Below are positions 1 to 8,671 of a stretch of DNA of 64,000 bases, piece by piece. The DNA is from Actinacidiphila paucisporea (GTDB taxonomy: Bacteria; Actinomycetota; Actinomycetes; Streptomycetales; Streptomycetaceae). The notes under the pieces are model-generated. The model was not told the origin of the DNA and ran no database searches. It saw only the letters and a list, made by a program, of their open reading frames with translations. The stretch is from positions 434,001-498,000 of the forward strand of contig NZ_FRBI01000002.1 of the NCBI RefSeq assembly GCF_900142575.1. The letters run 5' to 3'. The first letter of the stretch is position 1; every line of letters starts with the position of its first letter. The translations under genes were made by a program, and so were the position numbers.

Positions 1-144
1 CCGGTGCTTGAGGATGTCGTGCAGGTCCTGGGCGCTGCGGAATTCGTCGACCTCTTCCAGGGCGGCCGCCACGGCGGCACGCTGGCGGGTGGCCCGGCCC
101 GCGACCGCGGGTGCGGACGGCACGGAGTGCTTCATCGTGGTCAC
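1..144 (-). CDS. zur: Zur, Fur-family zinc uptake regulator (5' part only)
   Basis: Only the first 48 codons are in the window; the gene runs off the left edge. The N-terminal part reads as a Fur-family winged helix, with a GRATRQRAAV basic start followed by VDEFRSAQDLHDILKHR, typical of actinobacterial Zur. Zur binds Zn(II) and represses zinc uptake genes. I place the start at GTG 144 because a GAGGAGG ribosome site lies just upstream (about 150-156); an in-frame ATG at 135 is the alternative. It follows znuB by 10 bases on the same strand, so it is probably the last gene of the znuACB-zur operon, the order known in Streptomyces coelicolor. This arrangement would give autoregulation through the Zur boxes in front of znuA. 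Confidence 0.85.
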   Translation of the reverse strand, partial: MTTMKHSVPSAPAVAGRATRQRAAVAAALEEVDEFRSAQDLHDILKHR

Positions 145-154
145 CGGTGCCTCC

Positions 155-1003
155 TCATGACGCCCTGCGCGCCCTGACGCCCCCATTGTGCCAGCCCGCG
201 GCCCGCAGCCGGCCTGCCGCCGCGGTGAACAGCAGGAAGACCGCCATCGAGGCGAGCACGATGCTGGAGCCGGGCGGCACGTCGACGTAGTAGGAGAAGA
301 CGGTGCCGGACAGGGCGACGGTCACGCCGATGGCCACCGACACCGCCAGCGTCCAGGCGAAACCGCGGGTGACCTGCTGGGCGGCGGCGACCGGGATGAC
401 CATGAGCGCGCTGACCAGCAGCAGCCCGACGGCCCGCATGGCCACCGTCACGGTGACCGCGGCGGTCACCGCGAGCAGCAGGTTGAGCGCCCGCACGGGC
501 AGCCCGCCGACGTGGGCGAACTCCTCGTCCTGGCAGACGGCGAAGAGCTGCCTGCGCAGGCCGAGCACGACCAGCAGGACGAAGGCGGCCAGCGCGATCA
601 TCGGCGGGATGTCCTGCGGTGAGACCGTGCTGATGGAGCCGAAGAGATACGTCGTGAGGTTGGCGTTGGAGCCGTTCGGCGCCAGGTAGATGATCATCAC
701 GCCGCCTGACATGCCGCCGTAGAAGAGCATCGCGAGCGCGATGTCGCCGCGGGCCCTGCCGTAGGAGCGGATCAGCTCCATGCCGATGGCGCCGGCCACC
801 GCGACGGCGACCGCCGTCCACACCGGGCTGACCTGGAGCAGGAAGCCGAGCGCGACGCCGGTGAGGGCGACGTGGCCGATGCCGTCGCCCATGATCGCCT
901 GCCGCCGCTGGACCAGGAAGATGCCGACCGCGGGGGCGGTGACGCCGACCAGCAGCGCGGCGAGCAGGGCGCGCTGCATGAAGGCGTAGGTCAGGAGGTC
1001 CAT
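155..1003 (-). CDS. znuB: Zinc ABC transporter permease
   Basis: A 282-residue polytopic membrane protein of the ABC-3 metal permease family. It has about eight hydrophobic segments and the family motif GDGIGHVALTGVALG around residues 35-50. It forms the membrane channel through which zinc delivered by ZnuA is imported, powered by ZnuC. The reading frame is open much further upstream, but that part is antisense-like translation of znuC; the start at ATG 1003 gives a normal family length. Its first 13 bases overlap the 3' end of znuC, consistent with translational coupling. Manganese or iron transport is possible for this family, but the Zur gene next door and the Zur-like boxes argue for zinc. 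Confidence 0.9.
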   Translation of the reverse strand: MDLLTYAFMQRALLAALLVGVTAPAVGIFLVQRRQAIMGDGIGHVALTGVALGFLLQVSPVWTAVAVAVAGAIGMELIRSYGRARGDIALAMLFYGGMSGGVMIIYLAPNGSNANLTTYLFGSISTVSPQDIPPMIALAAFVLLVVLGLRRQLFAVCQDEEFAHVGGLPVRALNLLLAVTAAVTVTVAMRAVGLLLVSALMVIPVAAAQQVTRGFAWTLAVSVAIGVTVALSGTVFSYYVDVPPGSSIVLASMAVFLLFTAAAGRLRAAGWHNGGVRARRAS

Positions 1004-1758
1004 CGGTCGAGGTGTCCCTTCACCGGGGCGGTCGCCGGGTCGGCGTGCGGGTGGACGTGGTCGGGCTCCAGGCCGCTCGGCGGCGGTCCGTCGTGGACGA
1101 CGCGGCCGTCGCGCAGCAGCACCGCCCGGTCGATCAGCGGCGCCAGCGGGCCCAGCTCGTGCAGCACCAGCAGCACGGTCACCCCGGCCGCGACCTGGGC
1201 GCGTACGGTCTCCGCGAGCACCTGCTGCGCGGCCAGGTCGACGCCCGCCATCGGCTCGTCCATGATCAGCAGGTCGGGTTCGGTGGCCAGGGCGCGGGCG
1301 ATCAGCACCCGCTGGTGCTGTCCGCCGGACAGCGCGTCCACCGCGTCGCGGGCCCGGTCCGCCATCCCGACCAGCTCGATCGCGCGGGCCACCGCCGCCC
1401 TGTCGGCCCGGCCCGGCGGACGCAGCCCGGTCCTGGCCAGCCGCCCGGCGGCGACCACTTCGCGTACGGTCGCGGGCACCCCGCCGGCCGCGGTGGTGCG
1501 CTGCGGTACGTAGCCGATCCTGGCCCACTGCCGGAAGCGGTCGCCGGGGGTGCCGAACAACTCCCACGTCCCGCCCGACAGGCGCACCCGGCCGACCACC
1601 GCCCGTACCGCCGTGGACTTGCCCGAACCGTTCGCGCCGAGCAGGGCCACCACCTCGCCGCGGGCCACGGCCAGGTCGATGCCGTGCAGCACCTGCCGGG
1701 CGCCCAGCGAGGCCGACGCGCCGCGCAGGCCCACCACCGTGTCCGTCGGCGCGCTCAT
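991..1758 (-). CDS. znuC: Zinc ABC transporter ATP-binding protein
   Basis: A 255-residue ABC ATPase. Walker A is GANGSGKST at residues 41-49, the signature LSGGQHQRVLIARAL lies near 145-160, and Walker B LLIMDEP follows near 170. It hydrolyses ATP to drive ZnuB. The ATG start shares one base with the TGA stop of znuA (TGATG), so the two are likely translated in sequence. It is the middle gene of the znuA-znuC-znuB-zur operon. Confidence 0.92.
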   Translation of the reverse strand: MSAPTDTVVGLRGASASLGARQVLHGIDLAVARGEVVALLGANGSGKSTAVRAVVGRVRLSGGTWELFGTPGDRFRQWARIGYVPQRTTAAGGVPATVREVVAAGRLARTGLRPPGRADRAAVARAIELVGMADRARDAVDALSGGQHQRVLIARALATEPDLLIMDEPMAGVDLAAQQVLAETVRAQVAAGVTVLLVLHELGPLAPLIDRAVLLRDGRVVHDGPPPSGLEPDHVHPHADPATAPVKGHLDRWTS

Positions 1759-2738
1759 CAGCGACGCACCCCGAGCGCGGTCTGCAGCGCCGCGAGGTTG
1801 CTGCGCTGCACGGCGAAGTAGTCGGTGCCCCGCGACTTCGGGGTGATGCCCTCGATCGGGTCGAGCACGTCGGTGCGCAGGTGCAGGTCGCCGGCCACCG
1901 TTTTGGCGGTCTTGTCGCTGACCAGCGTCTCGAAGAAGACCGTGGTCACGTGCTCGCGCCCGGCGAGGTCGAGCAGCGCCTTCATCCGGGTGGCGCTCGG
2001 CTCGCTCTCCGGGTCGAGGCCGTTGATCGCCTCCTCGACCAGGCCGTAGCGCTCGGCGAGGTAGCCGAAGGCGGCGTGGGTGGTGATGAAGGTGTCGGTG
2101 GTGCGGTTCTTCAGGCCGTCGCGGAAGGCGGTGTCGAGCACGCCGAGCCGGCCGACCAGCGTGTCGGTGTTCTTCGCGTAGGCGGCCGAGTGCGCCGGGT
2201 CGGCCTCGGCCAGCGCCTTGCCGACGCCCCTGGCGACCTCGGCGTATTTCACCGGGTCGAGCCAGATGTGCGGGTCGGAGCCGGCGTCCTCAGCGCTCTG
2301 GGCGCCGCTGCCGTTGTCGCCGGTGGTGTGGTGGCGGCCGTCCACCTCGGTGCCGTGGTCCTCCATGCCGGTCAGGGCGGCGGCGTCCACCAGGTTCTTG
2401 ACGCCGGACTGCTTGATGGCGTCGTCCACGGCGGGTTGCAGCCCGTGCAGCGAGATGACCACGTCGGACCGCCCGAGCGCGGCGATCTGCCGCGGCGCCA
2501 GCTCCAGGTCGTGCGGTTCGACGCCGGACTTGGTCAGATCGGTGACCTGCACGTGGTCGCCGCCGATGCTGTCGGCGAGGAATTCCAGCGGATAGAAGGA
2601 CGCGGTCACCCTCAGCTTCCCGCCGCCCTTGCCGTCGCCGGCCGCGCCGGCGGGGCCTGAGCAGGCCGCGAGGGCCGGGAGCGCGAGCGCGGCGACGGCA
2701 AGGGTCGCGACCGGTATCACCCGGCGACTGATGTTCAT
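1758..2738 (-). CDS. znuA: Zinc-binding lipoprotein of the ABC transporter
   Basis: Cluster A-I (ZnuA/TroA-like) solute-binding lipoprotein, about 326 residues. The N-terminus starts MNISRRVIPV, followed by a hydrophobic stretch ending in a lipobox LAAC. Metal-ligand histidines are visible in VEPHDL and DPHIWLDP, and between them is a His/Asp-rich loop (DHGTEVDGRHHTTGD) typical of zinc-binding members. The start is uncertain: in-frame TTG 2756, GTG 2753 and ATG 2747 also exist, none with a clear ribosome site. I prefer ATG 2738 because it gives a normal signal peptide. A Zur-like box overlaps this start, so expression should be shut off when zinc is plentiful. Confidence 0.88.
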   Translation of the reverse strand: MNISRRVIPVATLAVAALALPALAACSGPAGAAGDGKGGGKLRVTASFYPLEFLADSIGGDHVQVTDLTKSGVEPHDLELAPRQIAALGRSDVVISLHGLQPAVDDAIKQSGVKNLVDAAALTGMEDHGTEVDGRHHTTGDNGSGAQSAEDAGSDPHIWLDPVKYAEVARGVGKALAEADPAHSAAYAKNTDTLVGRLGVLDTAFRDGLKNRTTDTFITTHAAFGYLAERYGLVEEAINGLDPESEPSATRMKALLDLAGREHVTTVFFETLVSDKTAKTVAGDLHLRTDVLDPIEGITPKSRGTDYFAVQRSNLAALQTALGVRR

Positions 2739-2774
2739 GACAGTCATTTTCACCAACGATGGAAACGATTGTCA
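2738..2774. promoter_or_regulatory. Two tandem Zur-box-like operators upstream of znuA
   Basis: Two 15-bp imperfect palindromes, TGACAGTCATTTTCA (2738-2752) and TGGAAACGATTGTCA (2760-2774), lie 22 bp apart centre to centre, two helical turns. Both resemble the streptomycete Zur box core TGAAAATGATTTTCA. They overlap the znuA start region, a position suited to repression. The match and spacing are seen; Zur binding is inferred. Confidence 0.75.
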
Positions 2775-2830
2775 ATTGCGTGACGGCGGCCGCTTCCGGG
2801 GTGCTCGTCCTTGCAGCCGGCCGAACGGAT

Positions 2831-2861
2831 TTGATATGCGCCCCGCCCCCGCCGGTAATCT
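2831..2861 (+). promoter_or_regulatory. Possible sigma-70-type promoter of glyS
   Basis: TTGATA (2831-2836) is followed after 17 bases by GGTAAT (2854-2859) or after 19 by TAATCT, 40-50 bases ahead of the glyS start. This is a reasonable housekeeping-type promoter and does not overlap the Zur boxes. Confidence 0.4.
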
Positions 2862-2899
2862 GGGGCAACTGACCCCTTCGTCGTACTGAAGAGAGCACC

Positions 2900-4282
2900 G
2901 TGGCCGCCGACAAGATCGACACCATCGTCAGCCTGAGCAAGCGCCGTGGCTTCGTTTTCCCGAGCAGTGAGATCTACGGCGGCTCGAAGGCCGCCTGGGA
3001 CTACGGGCCGCTGGGCGTCGAGCTGAAGGAGAACATCAAGCGCCAGTGGTGGCGCGCGATGGTGACCTCCCGTGAGGACGTGGTGGGCCTCGACTCGTCG
3101 GTGATCCTCGCCCCCGAGGTGTGGGTCGCCTCGGGTCACGTCGCCACGTTCTCCGACCCGCTCACCGAGTGCACCTCCTGTCACAAGCGCTTCCGCGCCG
3201 ACCACCTGGAGGAGGCGTACGAGGCCAAGCACGGCCGGCCGCCGGCCAACGGGCTGGCCGACATCAACTGCCCGCACTGCGGCACCAAGGGCGCCTTCAC
3301 CGAGCCCAAGCAGTTCTCCGGCATGCTGCAGACCCACCTCGGCCCGACCCAGGACGCCGGCTCGGCGGCCTACCTGCGGCCCGAGACCGCGCAGGGCATC
3401 TTCGTGAACTTCGCCCAGGTGCAGACGACCTCGCGCAAGAAGCCGCCGTTCGGCATCGCCCAGATGGGCAAGTCGTTCCGCAACGAGATCACCCCGGGCA
3501 ACTTCATCTTCCGCACCCGCGAGTTCGAGCAGATGGAGATGGAGTTCTTCGTCAAGCCCGGCGAGGACGAGAAGTGGCACGAGTACTGGATGCAGGAGCG
3601 CTGGAACTGGTACACGGGCCTCGGCCTGCGCGAGGACAACATGCGCTGGTTCGAGCACGCCAAGGAGAAGCTGTCGCACTACTCGAAGCGCACCACCGAC
3701 ATCGAGTACCGCTTCAACTTCGGCGGCCAGGAGTTCAGTGAGCTGGAGGGCGTCGCCAACCGCACGGACTTCGACCTCGGCGCCCACTCCAAGGCCTCCG
3801 GCCAGGACCTGTCGTACTTCGACCAGGAGGCCGGCGAGCGCTGGTTCCCGTACGTGATCGAGCCGGCGGCGGGCGTCAACCGCGCGATGCTGGCGTTCAT
3901 GCTCGACGCGTACAACGAGGACGAGGCGCCGAACGCCAAGGGCGTCATGGAGAAGCGGACCGTGATGCGCCTCGACCCGCGGCTCGCCCCGGTCAAGGTC
4001 GCCGTGCTGCCGCTGTCCCGCAACCCCGAGCTGTCCCCGAAGGCCAAGGGCCTGGCCACGGCGCTGCGGGCGAACTGGAACATCGAGTTCGACGACGCCG
4101 GTGCCATCGGCCGGCGCTACCGCCGCCAGGACGAGATCGGCACGCCGTTCTGCGTGACGGTGGACTTCGACACGCTCACCGACAACGCGGTGACCGTACG
4201 CGAGCGCGACACGATGGTGCAGGAGCGGGTGTCCCTCGACCAGGTCGAGGGCTACCTGGGCAGCCGGCTGCTCGGCTGCTGA
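2900..4282 (+). CDS. glyS: Glycyl-tRNA synthetase, homodimeric class II type
   Basis: 460 residues, the usual length for the bacterial alpha2 GlyRS. The class II motif 2, [10 protein letters not shown] followed by a [10 protein letters not shown] stretch, is near residues 193-217, and motif 3, [15 protein letters not shown], is near 323-340. The C-terminal third is the anticodon-binding domain ([17 protein letters not shown]). The enzyme charges tRNA-Gly in the cytoplasm. The GTG start at 2900 follows a GAGAG ribosome site. It lies divergent from znuA, the arrangement known in S. coelicolor. A strong hairpin follows the gene. I looked for a T-box leader and saw none. Confidence 0.97.
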   Translation: MAADKIDTIVSLSKRRGFVFPSSEIYGGSKAAWDYGPLGVELKENIKRQWWRAMVTSREDVVGLDSSVILAPEVWVASGHVATFSDPLTECTSCHKRFRADHLEEAYEAKHGRPPANGLADINCPHCGTKGAFTEPKQFSGMLQTHLGPTQDAGSAAYLRPETAQGIFVNFAQVQTTSRKKPPFGIAQMGKSFRNEITPGNFIFRTREFEQMEMEFFVKPGEDEKWHEYWMQERWNWYTGLGLREDNMRWFEHAKEKLSHYSKRTTDIEYRFNFGGQEFSELEGVANRTDFDLGAHSKASGQDLSYFDQEAGERWFPYVIEPAAGVNRAMLAFMLDAYNEDEAPNAKGVMEKRTVMRLDPRLAPVKVAVLPLSRNPELSPKAKGLATALRANWNIEFDDAGAIGRRYRRQDEIGTPFCVTVDFDTLTDNAVTVRERDTMVQERVSLDQVEGYLGSRLLGC

Positions 4283-4290
4283 CGCCTGGC

Positions 4291-4322
4291 GCGCCGGGCC
4301 GGCTCCTCAGCCGGCCCGGCGC
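4291..4322. terminator. Bidirectional hairpin terminator between glyS and the convergent membrane gene
   Basis: A perfect 14-bp inverted repeat (4291-4304 with 4309-4322) with a 4-base loop CCTC. There is no U-tract, as is common in Streptomyces. The stop codon of the convergent gene lies in the loop, so the same hairpin can serve both genes. Confidence 0.75.
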
Positions 4323-4765
4323 GCGGGGCCGCTACCGCGCGCGGAGCGCCGGGCCGGGCGCCCTTCGGCTGTCTGCGGATGTCCGGCGCGCAGGGCCAGT
4401 ACGGCGCAGGCCGCGGCCAGGGGAAGCTCGGCGAGCAGAGCCATCGTCACCGCGGCGAGCAGGGCCGGGCCCTGCGACGTCGCGAGGTCGACCGACGCGT
4501 CGAGCAGCAGTGCCGCGGCGGTGGCCGCGGCCACCGGGACCAAGGCGGGCTTCGTGCCCAGCGCCAGGACGCCGGTGGCCAGCAGGCCGATCGCCTCCAG
4601 CACGTCCAGTGCCACCCAGCCGGGGGCGGCGACGCCGGCCAGCACCGCCAGCCACGGGATGAGCAGCACACCGCATCCCAGGGGCACGTATCCGAGGCGG
4701 GGCCTCGCCCTCGCCTCCGGCGCCGAGCCGGCGCCGCGCACCGGCCGCAACTCGCCGACCGACAT
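4307..4765 (-). CDS. Small integral membrane protein of unknown function
   Basis: 152 residues with about four hydrophobic segments, for example GCGVLLIPWLAVLAGVAAP, AIGLLATGVLALG and LAAACAVLALRAG. It ends in an Arg/Gly/Pro-rich cytoplasmic tail. I do not recognise a named family. The frame stays open upstream to 4972, but ATG 4765 is preceded by a strong GGAGGAGGGCGAGG ribosome site, which settles the start. It converges on glyS and shares its terminator. Confidence 0.7.
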   Translation of the reverse strand: MSVGELRPVRGAGSAPEARARPRLGYVPLGCGVLLIPWLAVLAGVAAPGWVALDVLEAIGLLATGVLALGTKPALVPVAAATAAALLLDASVDLATSQGPALLAAVTMALLAELPLAAACAVLALRAGHPQTAEGRPARRSARGSGPARRAG

Positions 4766-4997
4766 CCTCGCCCTCCTCCCGGGCCGCCGACCCTTACCTC
4801 GGGACAACGCCCCACCGGCCCGCCGTCTTCCGCCTGCTCCCCCGCGGGGTGCTGCCACGGACTCCGCGGCAGCCGCTGCGCGGGAGCCCGGCACGCAATC
4901 CCACGCGCCCCTGGGATCCCGCCGGCCCCTGGCAGGGAGCTTGCCCCCTTCCGCGGAGGGCACGCGTTTCACAGGGTCGTCGGCGCCGTGGTGCGGG

Positions 4998-6482
4998 TCA
5001 GGCCACCTTGGGGGGGAGGCGCAGGCTCAGGGCTGTGGTCAGGGCGGTCGCGGCGAGTTGGGCGAGCAGCGCCCAGACGAGGGCGTCGCGGAAGCCCACC
5101 GACGTGGACAGGGTCAGGAAGAGCGTGCCCAGAGTCGCCACGCCCAGCGCGAGGCTGGACTGCTGGGTGGTCGCCATCGCCCCGCTGCCGACTCCCGCCT
5201 GCGCCGCGGGCACCTCGCTGAGCACGATGCGGAAGACGACCGGCAGCACGAGGCCCTGGCCGAAGCCGAGGACGGCCATGCTGGGAGCCATCGTCCAGAC
5301 GCCGACGTGGGGCCGGCCCTGGAAGACGGTCGCGGCCAGGGCCGCCAGGCCCACCGCCTGGATCAGGGAGCCGGCGGTGACGGTGCGGCGGCCGTGCCGG
5401 GCGACCAGGCGCGGGCCGAGCAGCGACGCCGCGAAGAAGGCCGCGCACAGCGGTACGAGCGCCGCGCCCGCGGCGAGCGGGCCGAGGTGCAGGCCGTCCT
5501 GCAGGAAGACCGCGAGGACGAACATGAAGCCGCCGAAGCCCAGGCAGAGCGGCACGATCAGCAGCAGCCCGCTGCGCACGCTGTGGATGCGCAGCAGCGA
5601 CGGCGGCAGCAGCGGACTGCCCCCGGTGCGCTCACCGCGGCGTTCGACGGCGACGAAGGCCGCGGCGGCCGCGGGGGACAGCGCGAGCAGCACCCAGGAC
5701 CACAGCGGCCAGCCGGCCGCCCGGCCCTCGGTCAGCGGCAGCAGCAAGGTGATCAGGGTCACCGCCAGCAGCACCGTGCCGGCCCGGTCGACGCGGGCCG
5801 GGTGCGCCGAGCGGGTCTCCGGCACCGAGGTGCGGGCCAGCGCCAGCGCGACCGCCGCGACGGGCACGTTGACCAGGAAGATCGCCCGCCAGCCGCTTCC
5901 TGCGAGGTCCGCGGAGACCAGGACGCCGCCGAGCACCTGGCCGACGACGCTGGCGACGCCGGCCGTGGCGCCGTAGTAGCTGAGGGCCTTGCCGCGGGCG
6001 CTGCCGGAGGTCGCGGCCTGGATGGTGGCCAGCGCCTGCGGGAGCAGCAGCGCGGAGGCCGCGCCCTGGGCGACCCTGGCCGCGACCAGGGTCCAGGCGG
6101 TGGGGGCGAGACCGCAGGCCAGCGAGGTCGCGGCGAAGAGGCCGAGACCCCACAGGAAGAGGTTCCTGCGGCCGAACATGTCGCCGAGCCGGCCGCCGAG
6201 CACGAGCAGGACGGCGTAGGCGACGCCGTAACCGGCGACCACCATCTCCAGCACCGCGGGACCGGCGTGGAGGTCGCGGTCGATGGTGGGCAGGGCCACG
6301 TTGACGATGAAGAAGTCCACCATCGGCAGCGCCGCGGCGAGCAGCACGGTCAGCAGCCCGAGCGCGCTGAGCGAGGGGGCGGGCGGGGTGGGGGCAGCGG
6401 ACGGGGAAGGTACCGCGATGCGGGTCACGCGGGGCAGCACCTGCGCCCGTGAGGGACGTGTGTGATCCATTCGGTCGTTCAC
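4998..6482 (-). CDS. MFS drug exporter, DHA2 (14-helix) type
   Basis: About 494 residues with some 14 predicted membrane helices. The motif-A loop LGGRLGDMFGRRN follows helix 2, and a motif-C-like glycine-rich helix (GATAGVASVVGQVLGGVLV) is present, as in proton-coupled multidrug antiporters. I place the start at GTG 6482 (AGGGTGG upstream); ATG 6470 is also possible, and the open frame further upstream runs through the promoter region. It is divergent from an XRE-family regulator that probably controls it, and the space between holds two inverted repeats. The substrate is unknown. Confidence 0.85.
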   Translation of the reverse strand: MNDRMDHTRPSRAQVLPRVTRIAVPSPSAAPTPPAPSLSALGLLTVLLAAALPMVDFFIVNVALPTIDRDLHAGPAVLEMVVAGYGVAYAVLLVLGGRLGDMFGRRNLFLWGLGLFAATSLACGLAPTAWTLVAARVAQGAASALLLPQALATIQAATSGSARGKALSYYGATAGVASVVGQVLGGVLVSADLAGSGWRAIFLVNVPVAAVALALARTSVPETRSAHPARVDRAGTVLLAVTLITLLLPLTEGRAAGWPLWSWVLLALSPAAAAAFVAVERRGERTGGSPLLPPSLLRIHSVRSGLLLIVPLCLGFGGFMFVLAVFLQDGLHLGPLAAGAALVPLCAAFFAASLLGPRLVARHGRRTVTAGSLIQAVGLAALAATVFQGRPHVGVWTMAPSMAVLGFGQGLVLPVVFRIVLSEVPAAQAGVGSGAMATTQQSSLALGVATLGTLFLTLSTSVGFRDALVWALLAQLAATALTTALSLRLPPKVA

Positions 6483-6485
6483 ACG

Positions 6486-6551
6486 GTCCACCCTGGACCT
6501 GCGCTCAAGGGGGTACCAGAGAGCGTTTATCCAGGTATACCGAGCACCTGG
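6486..6551. promoter_or_regulatory. Inverted repeats in the MFS/XRE divergent promoter
   Basis: GTCCA-CCC-TGGAC (6486-6498) and CCAGGT-N9-ACCTGG (6531-6551) lie in the roughly 100-bp space between the divergent starts. They are candidate operators for the adjacent XRE-family regulator. Binding is inferred. Confidence 0.45.
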
Positions 6552-6583
6552 CAACCGGCTGTCCGACCCGGCATCCTGGGAGC

Positions 6584-7483
6584 ATGACCGAACTCAGCGC
6601 ATCTCCCGGCACCTCGGGCCCGGGTGCCGGTGCCGCCCCGAGCCGCCGGCAGGAGCTGGCGTCGTTCCTGCGCAGCCGCCGGGAGCGCATCTCCCCCGAG
6701 TCGGTCGGGCTGCCGCCGGGCCGCCGGCGGCGCACCCCGGGGCTGCGCCGCGAGGAGGTCGCGCAGCTCGCCGCTGTCGGCGTGACCTGGTACACCTGGC
6801 TCGAACAGGCCAGGGACATCCAGGTGTCGAGCCAGGTCGCCGACGCCATCGCCCGCGCCCTGATGCTGGACCAGAACGAGCGCCGGCACCTGTTCACCCT
6901 GGCCGGCACCGCGGACCCGAATCCGCAGCTGTACTGCCCGGGTGTGTCGCCGGCGGTCCACGCGATGCTCCACCGGCTCGAACCGCTGCCCGCCGCGGTC
7001 TTCACCATCCGCTACGACATCGTCGCGTACAACCGCACCTACGGTCGGCTGGTCGCCGACCTGGACGCGATGCCGGTCGAGGACCGCAACGTGATGTGGC
7101 TGGCTTTCACCCACCCGAGCTGGCGCGAGCGGGTGCTCGACCGCGAGGAGAACACCCGGCTGATGGCGGCGAAATTCCGCTCCTCGATGGCCGAGCACCT
7201 CGCGGAGCCGGCGTGGAAGGAGATGCTCGGACGGCTCCAGCAGCATTCGCCGGAATTCCGCCGGGCCTGGGAGCGGCACGAGGTGCTGCAGCCGGGCAGC
7301 CACGTCAAGCGGTATCTGAACCCCGAGGTCGGCCTGCTGGCCTTCGAGTTCACGCATCTGTGGCTCGGCCCGCAGGACGGCCCGCGGCTGACGGTGTATT
7401 CGCCGGTGGACGAGCAGACCGGGGAGCGGCTCGACGAGTTGCACCGGATCGTCGTCGCCGAGCAGCGCCCGGTGGCGGTCTGA
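6584..7483 (+). CDS. XRE-family regulator with MmyB-like ligand-binding domain
   Basis: 299 residues. The N-terminal helix-turn-helix is near residues 20-85, with LRSRRERISPESVGLP then RREEVAQLAAVGVTWYTWLEQ, typical of actinobacterial MmyB-type regulators. The C-terminal two thirds (DIVAYNRTYGRLVADL, AKFRSSMAEHL, FEFTHLWLG) is the MmyB/MltR-type ligand-binding domain, which in solved members binds a fatty-acid-like ligand. ATG 6584 has GGGAG just upstream. It is divergent from the MFS exporter at 4998-6482 and is its likely regulator. Confidence 0.85.
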   Translation: MTELSASPGTSGPGAGAAPSRRQELASFLRSRRERISPESVGLPPGRRRRTPGLRREEVAQLAAVGVTWYTWLEQARDIQVSSQVADAIARALMLDQNERRHLFTLAGTADPNPQLYCPGVSPAVHAMLHRLEPLPAAVFTIRYDIVAYNRTYGRLVADLDAMPVEDRNVMWLAFTHPSWRERVLDREENTRLMAAKFRSSMAEHLAEPAWKEMLGRLQQHSPEFRRAWERHEVLQPGSHVKRYLNPEVGLLAFEFTHLWLGPQDGPRLTVYSPVDEQTGERLDELHRIVVAEQRPVAV

Positions 7484-7522
7484 CGGGCCGGCAGGCCGGG
7501 CCCGGCCCGTGCGGGAGCGGCT

Positions 7523-7528
7523 TAAAAT
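7523..7528 (+). promoter_or_regulatory. TAAAAT -10 element, leaderless start of the TetR gene
   Basis: TAAAAT ends six bases before ATG 7535, and no ribosome site sits at normal spacing. This is the geometry of a leaderless Streptomyces transcript beginning at the start codon. Confidence 0.5.
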
Positions 7529-7534
7529 CGCGGT

Positions 7535-8137
7535 ATGACATCGACCCGTACCAAGGGCTCAGGCCTGCGTGAGCTGACTCGCAGGACCGTCCGCGCCCAG
7601 ATCGCGGAGCGGGCGATCAAGCTGTTCATCGCCCAGGGCTTCGAGGAGACCACGGTCGAGCAGATCGCGACCGAGGTCGGCATGTCCGCGCGCAGCGTCT
7701 TCCGCTACTTCGACACCAAGGAGGACATGGTCGTCGGGGGGATGCAGGAGGCCGGTGCCAGACTGGCCGACGCGCTGGCGCAGCGGCCCGCGGACGAGGA
7801 CCCGTGGCAGGCGCTGCGCGGCGCGCTCGACGTGCTGCTGGTCACGATGGAGAGTGACCGGGAGGGCATGCTGGCCCGGGCGCGGCTGTACGCCAGCACC
7901 CCGTCGCTGCGGGCAGCCAGGAGGCAGAAGCACTACCAGTGGCGGGAGTTGCTGATGCCGGGGGTGATCGCCCGGTTGAAGGGCGGACCGGAGGAGACCC
8001 GCGACCTGCGGGCCACGGCCATCACCACGACCGTGCTGTGCTGCTTCGACCTGTCGATCACCCGCTGGTCGGAGGCGGACGGGACGGAGCGTGCCGGGGA
8101 CATCCTGGACGTCGCGCTCGCGGCCGTACGCGGCTGA
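7535..8137 (+). CDS. TetR-family transcriptional regulator
   Basis: 200 residues. The N-terminal TetR helix-turn-helix is clear: TVEQIATEVGMSARSVFRYFDTKEDMV at about residues 36-62. The C-terminal domain is divergent, as usual in this family, so the ligand cannot be read. It sits between the XRE gene and a convergent MarR-MFS pair. Its target is unknown: it may regulate itself or a neighbouring exporter. The start appears leaderless, with TAAAAT six bases upstream. Confidence 0.85.
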   Translation: MTSTRTKGSGLRELTRRTVRAQIAERAIKLFIAQGFEETTVEQIATEVGMSARSVFRYFDTKEDMVVGGMQEAGARLADALAQRPADEDPWQALRGALDVLLVTMESDREGMLARARLYASTPSLRAARRQKHYQWRELLMPGVIARLKGGPEETRDLRATAITTTVLCCFDLSITRWSEADGTERAGDILDVALAAVRG

Positions 8138-8152
8138 GCCGCGCGGGGCCGG

Positions 8153-8671
8153 TCAGTCCTGGGGGAGTGCGGCCAGCGACGACGTGATCCGGTCGAGGTC
8201 GGCCAGGTCCGCCGCCGACAGGGTCAGCAGGGCGGCCGGCGGGCTGCCCAGGATCGCGTTCGCGCGGGCGGCCGCGGCCAGGCCCGCCTCGGTGGCCGAC
8301 ACGATCTTGCAGCGCCGGTCGGTGGGATGCTGCCGGCGCTCCACCAGGCCGCGCTTCTCCAGGTCGTCCACCACGAGCGTGAGATACGGCCGGTCGGAGG
8401 CCAGCTCCGCGGCCAGCTCGCTCATCTGGGAGGGCCGCCGGGCGATCCTGCGCAGCGCCTTGGCCCGGAAGAAGCTCATGCCGAGGGCCTCGGCGACCTC
8501 CTTGCGGCGCTCGTTGCGTTCGAGCACCAGGGCGCGCAGATTGCGCCACACGCGCTCGGCGGCCTCCCCGGCCCCGGGGCCGTCCAGGGTTTCGGGGATC
8601 TCCGGAGTCTCCGGAGTGCGGGCCTGCTCGCCGTACGCGGGCGCCGCCGTCTGCTGCCCTGCCGTCGTCAC
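8153..8671 (-). CDS. MarR-family regulator, coupled to an MFS exporter
   Basis: 172 residues. The first 40 are low complexity, with repeated PE and T residues (RTPETPEIPETLDGP). The winged helix follows (MSELAAELASDRPYLTLVVDDLEKRGLVERRQHPTDRRCKIVSAT), ending in a dimerisation helix. The GTG start at 8671 overlaps the TGA of the upstream exporter gene by four bases (GTGA), so translation is coupled and both are on one transcript. The likely role is to sense a toxic compound and derepress the pair through the operator near 10121-10139. Confidence 0.85.
   Translation of the reverse strand: MTTAGQQTAAPAYGEQARTPETPEIPETLDGPGAGEAAERVWRNLRALVLERNERRKEVAEALGMSFFRAKALRRIARRPSQMSELAAELASDRPYLTLVVDDLEKRGLVERRQHPTDRRCKIVSATEAGLAAAARANAILGSPPAALLTLSAADLADLDRITSSLAALPQD

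Noticed and set aside
2739..2899. Possible T-box riboswitch before glyS
   Set aside because: The leader is too short, and no T-box sequence or terminator/antiterminator pair is visible.
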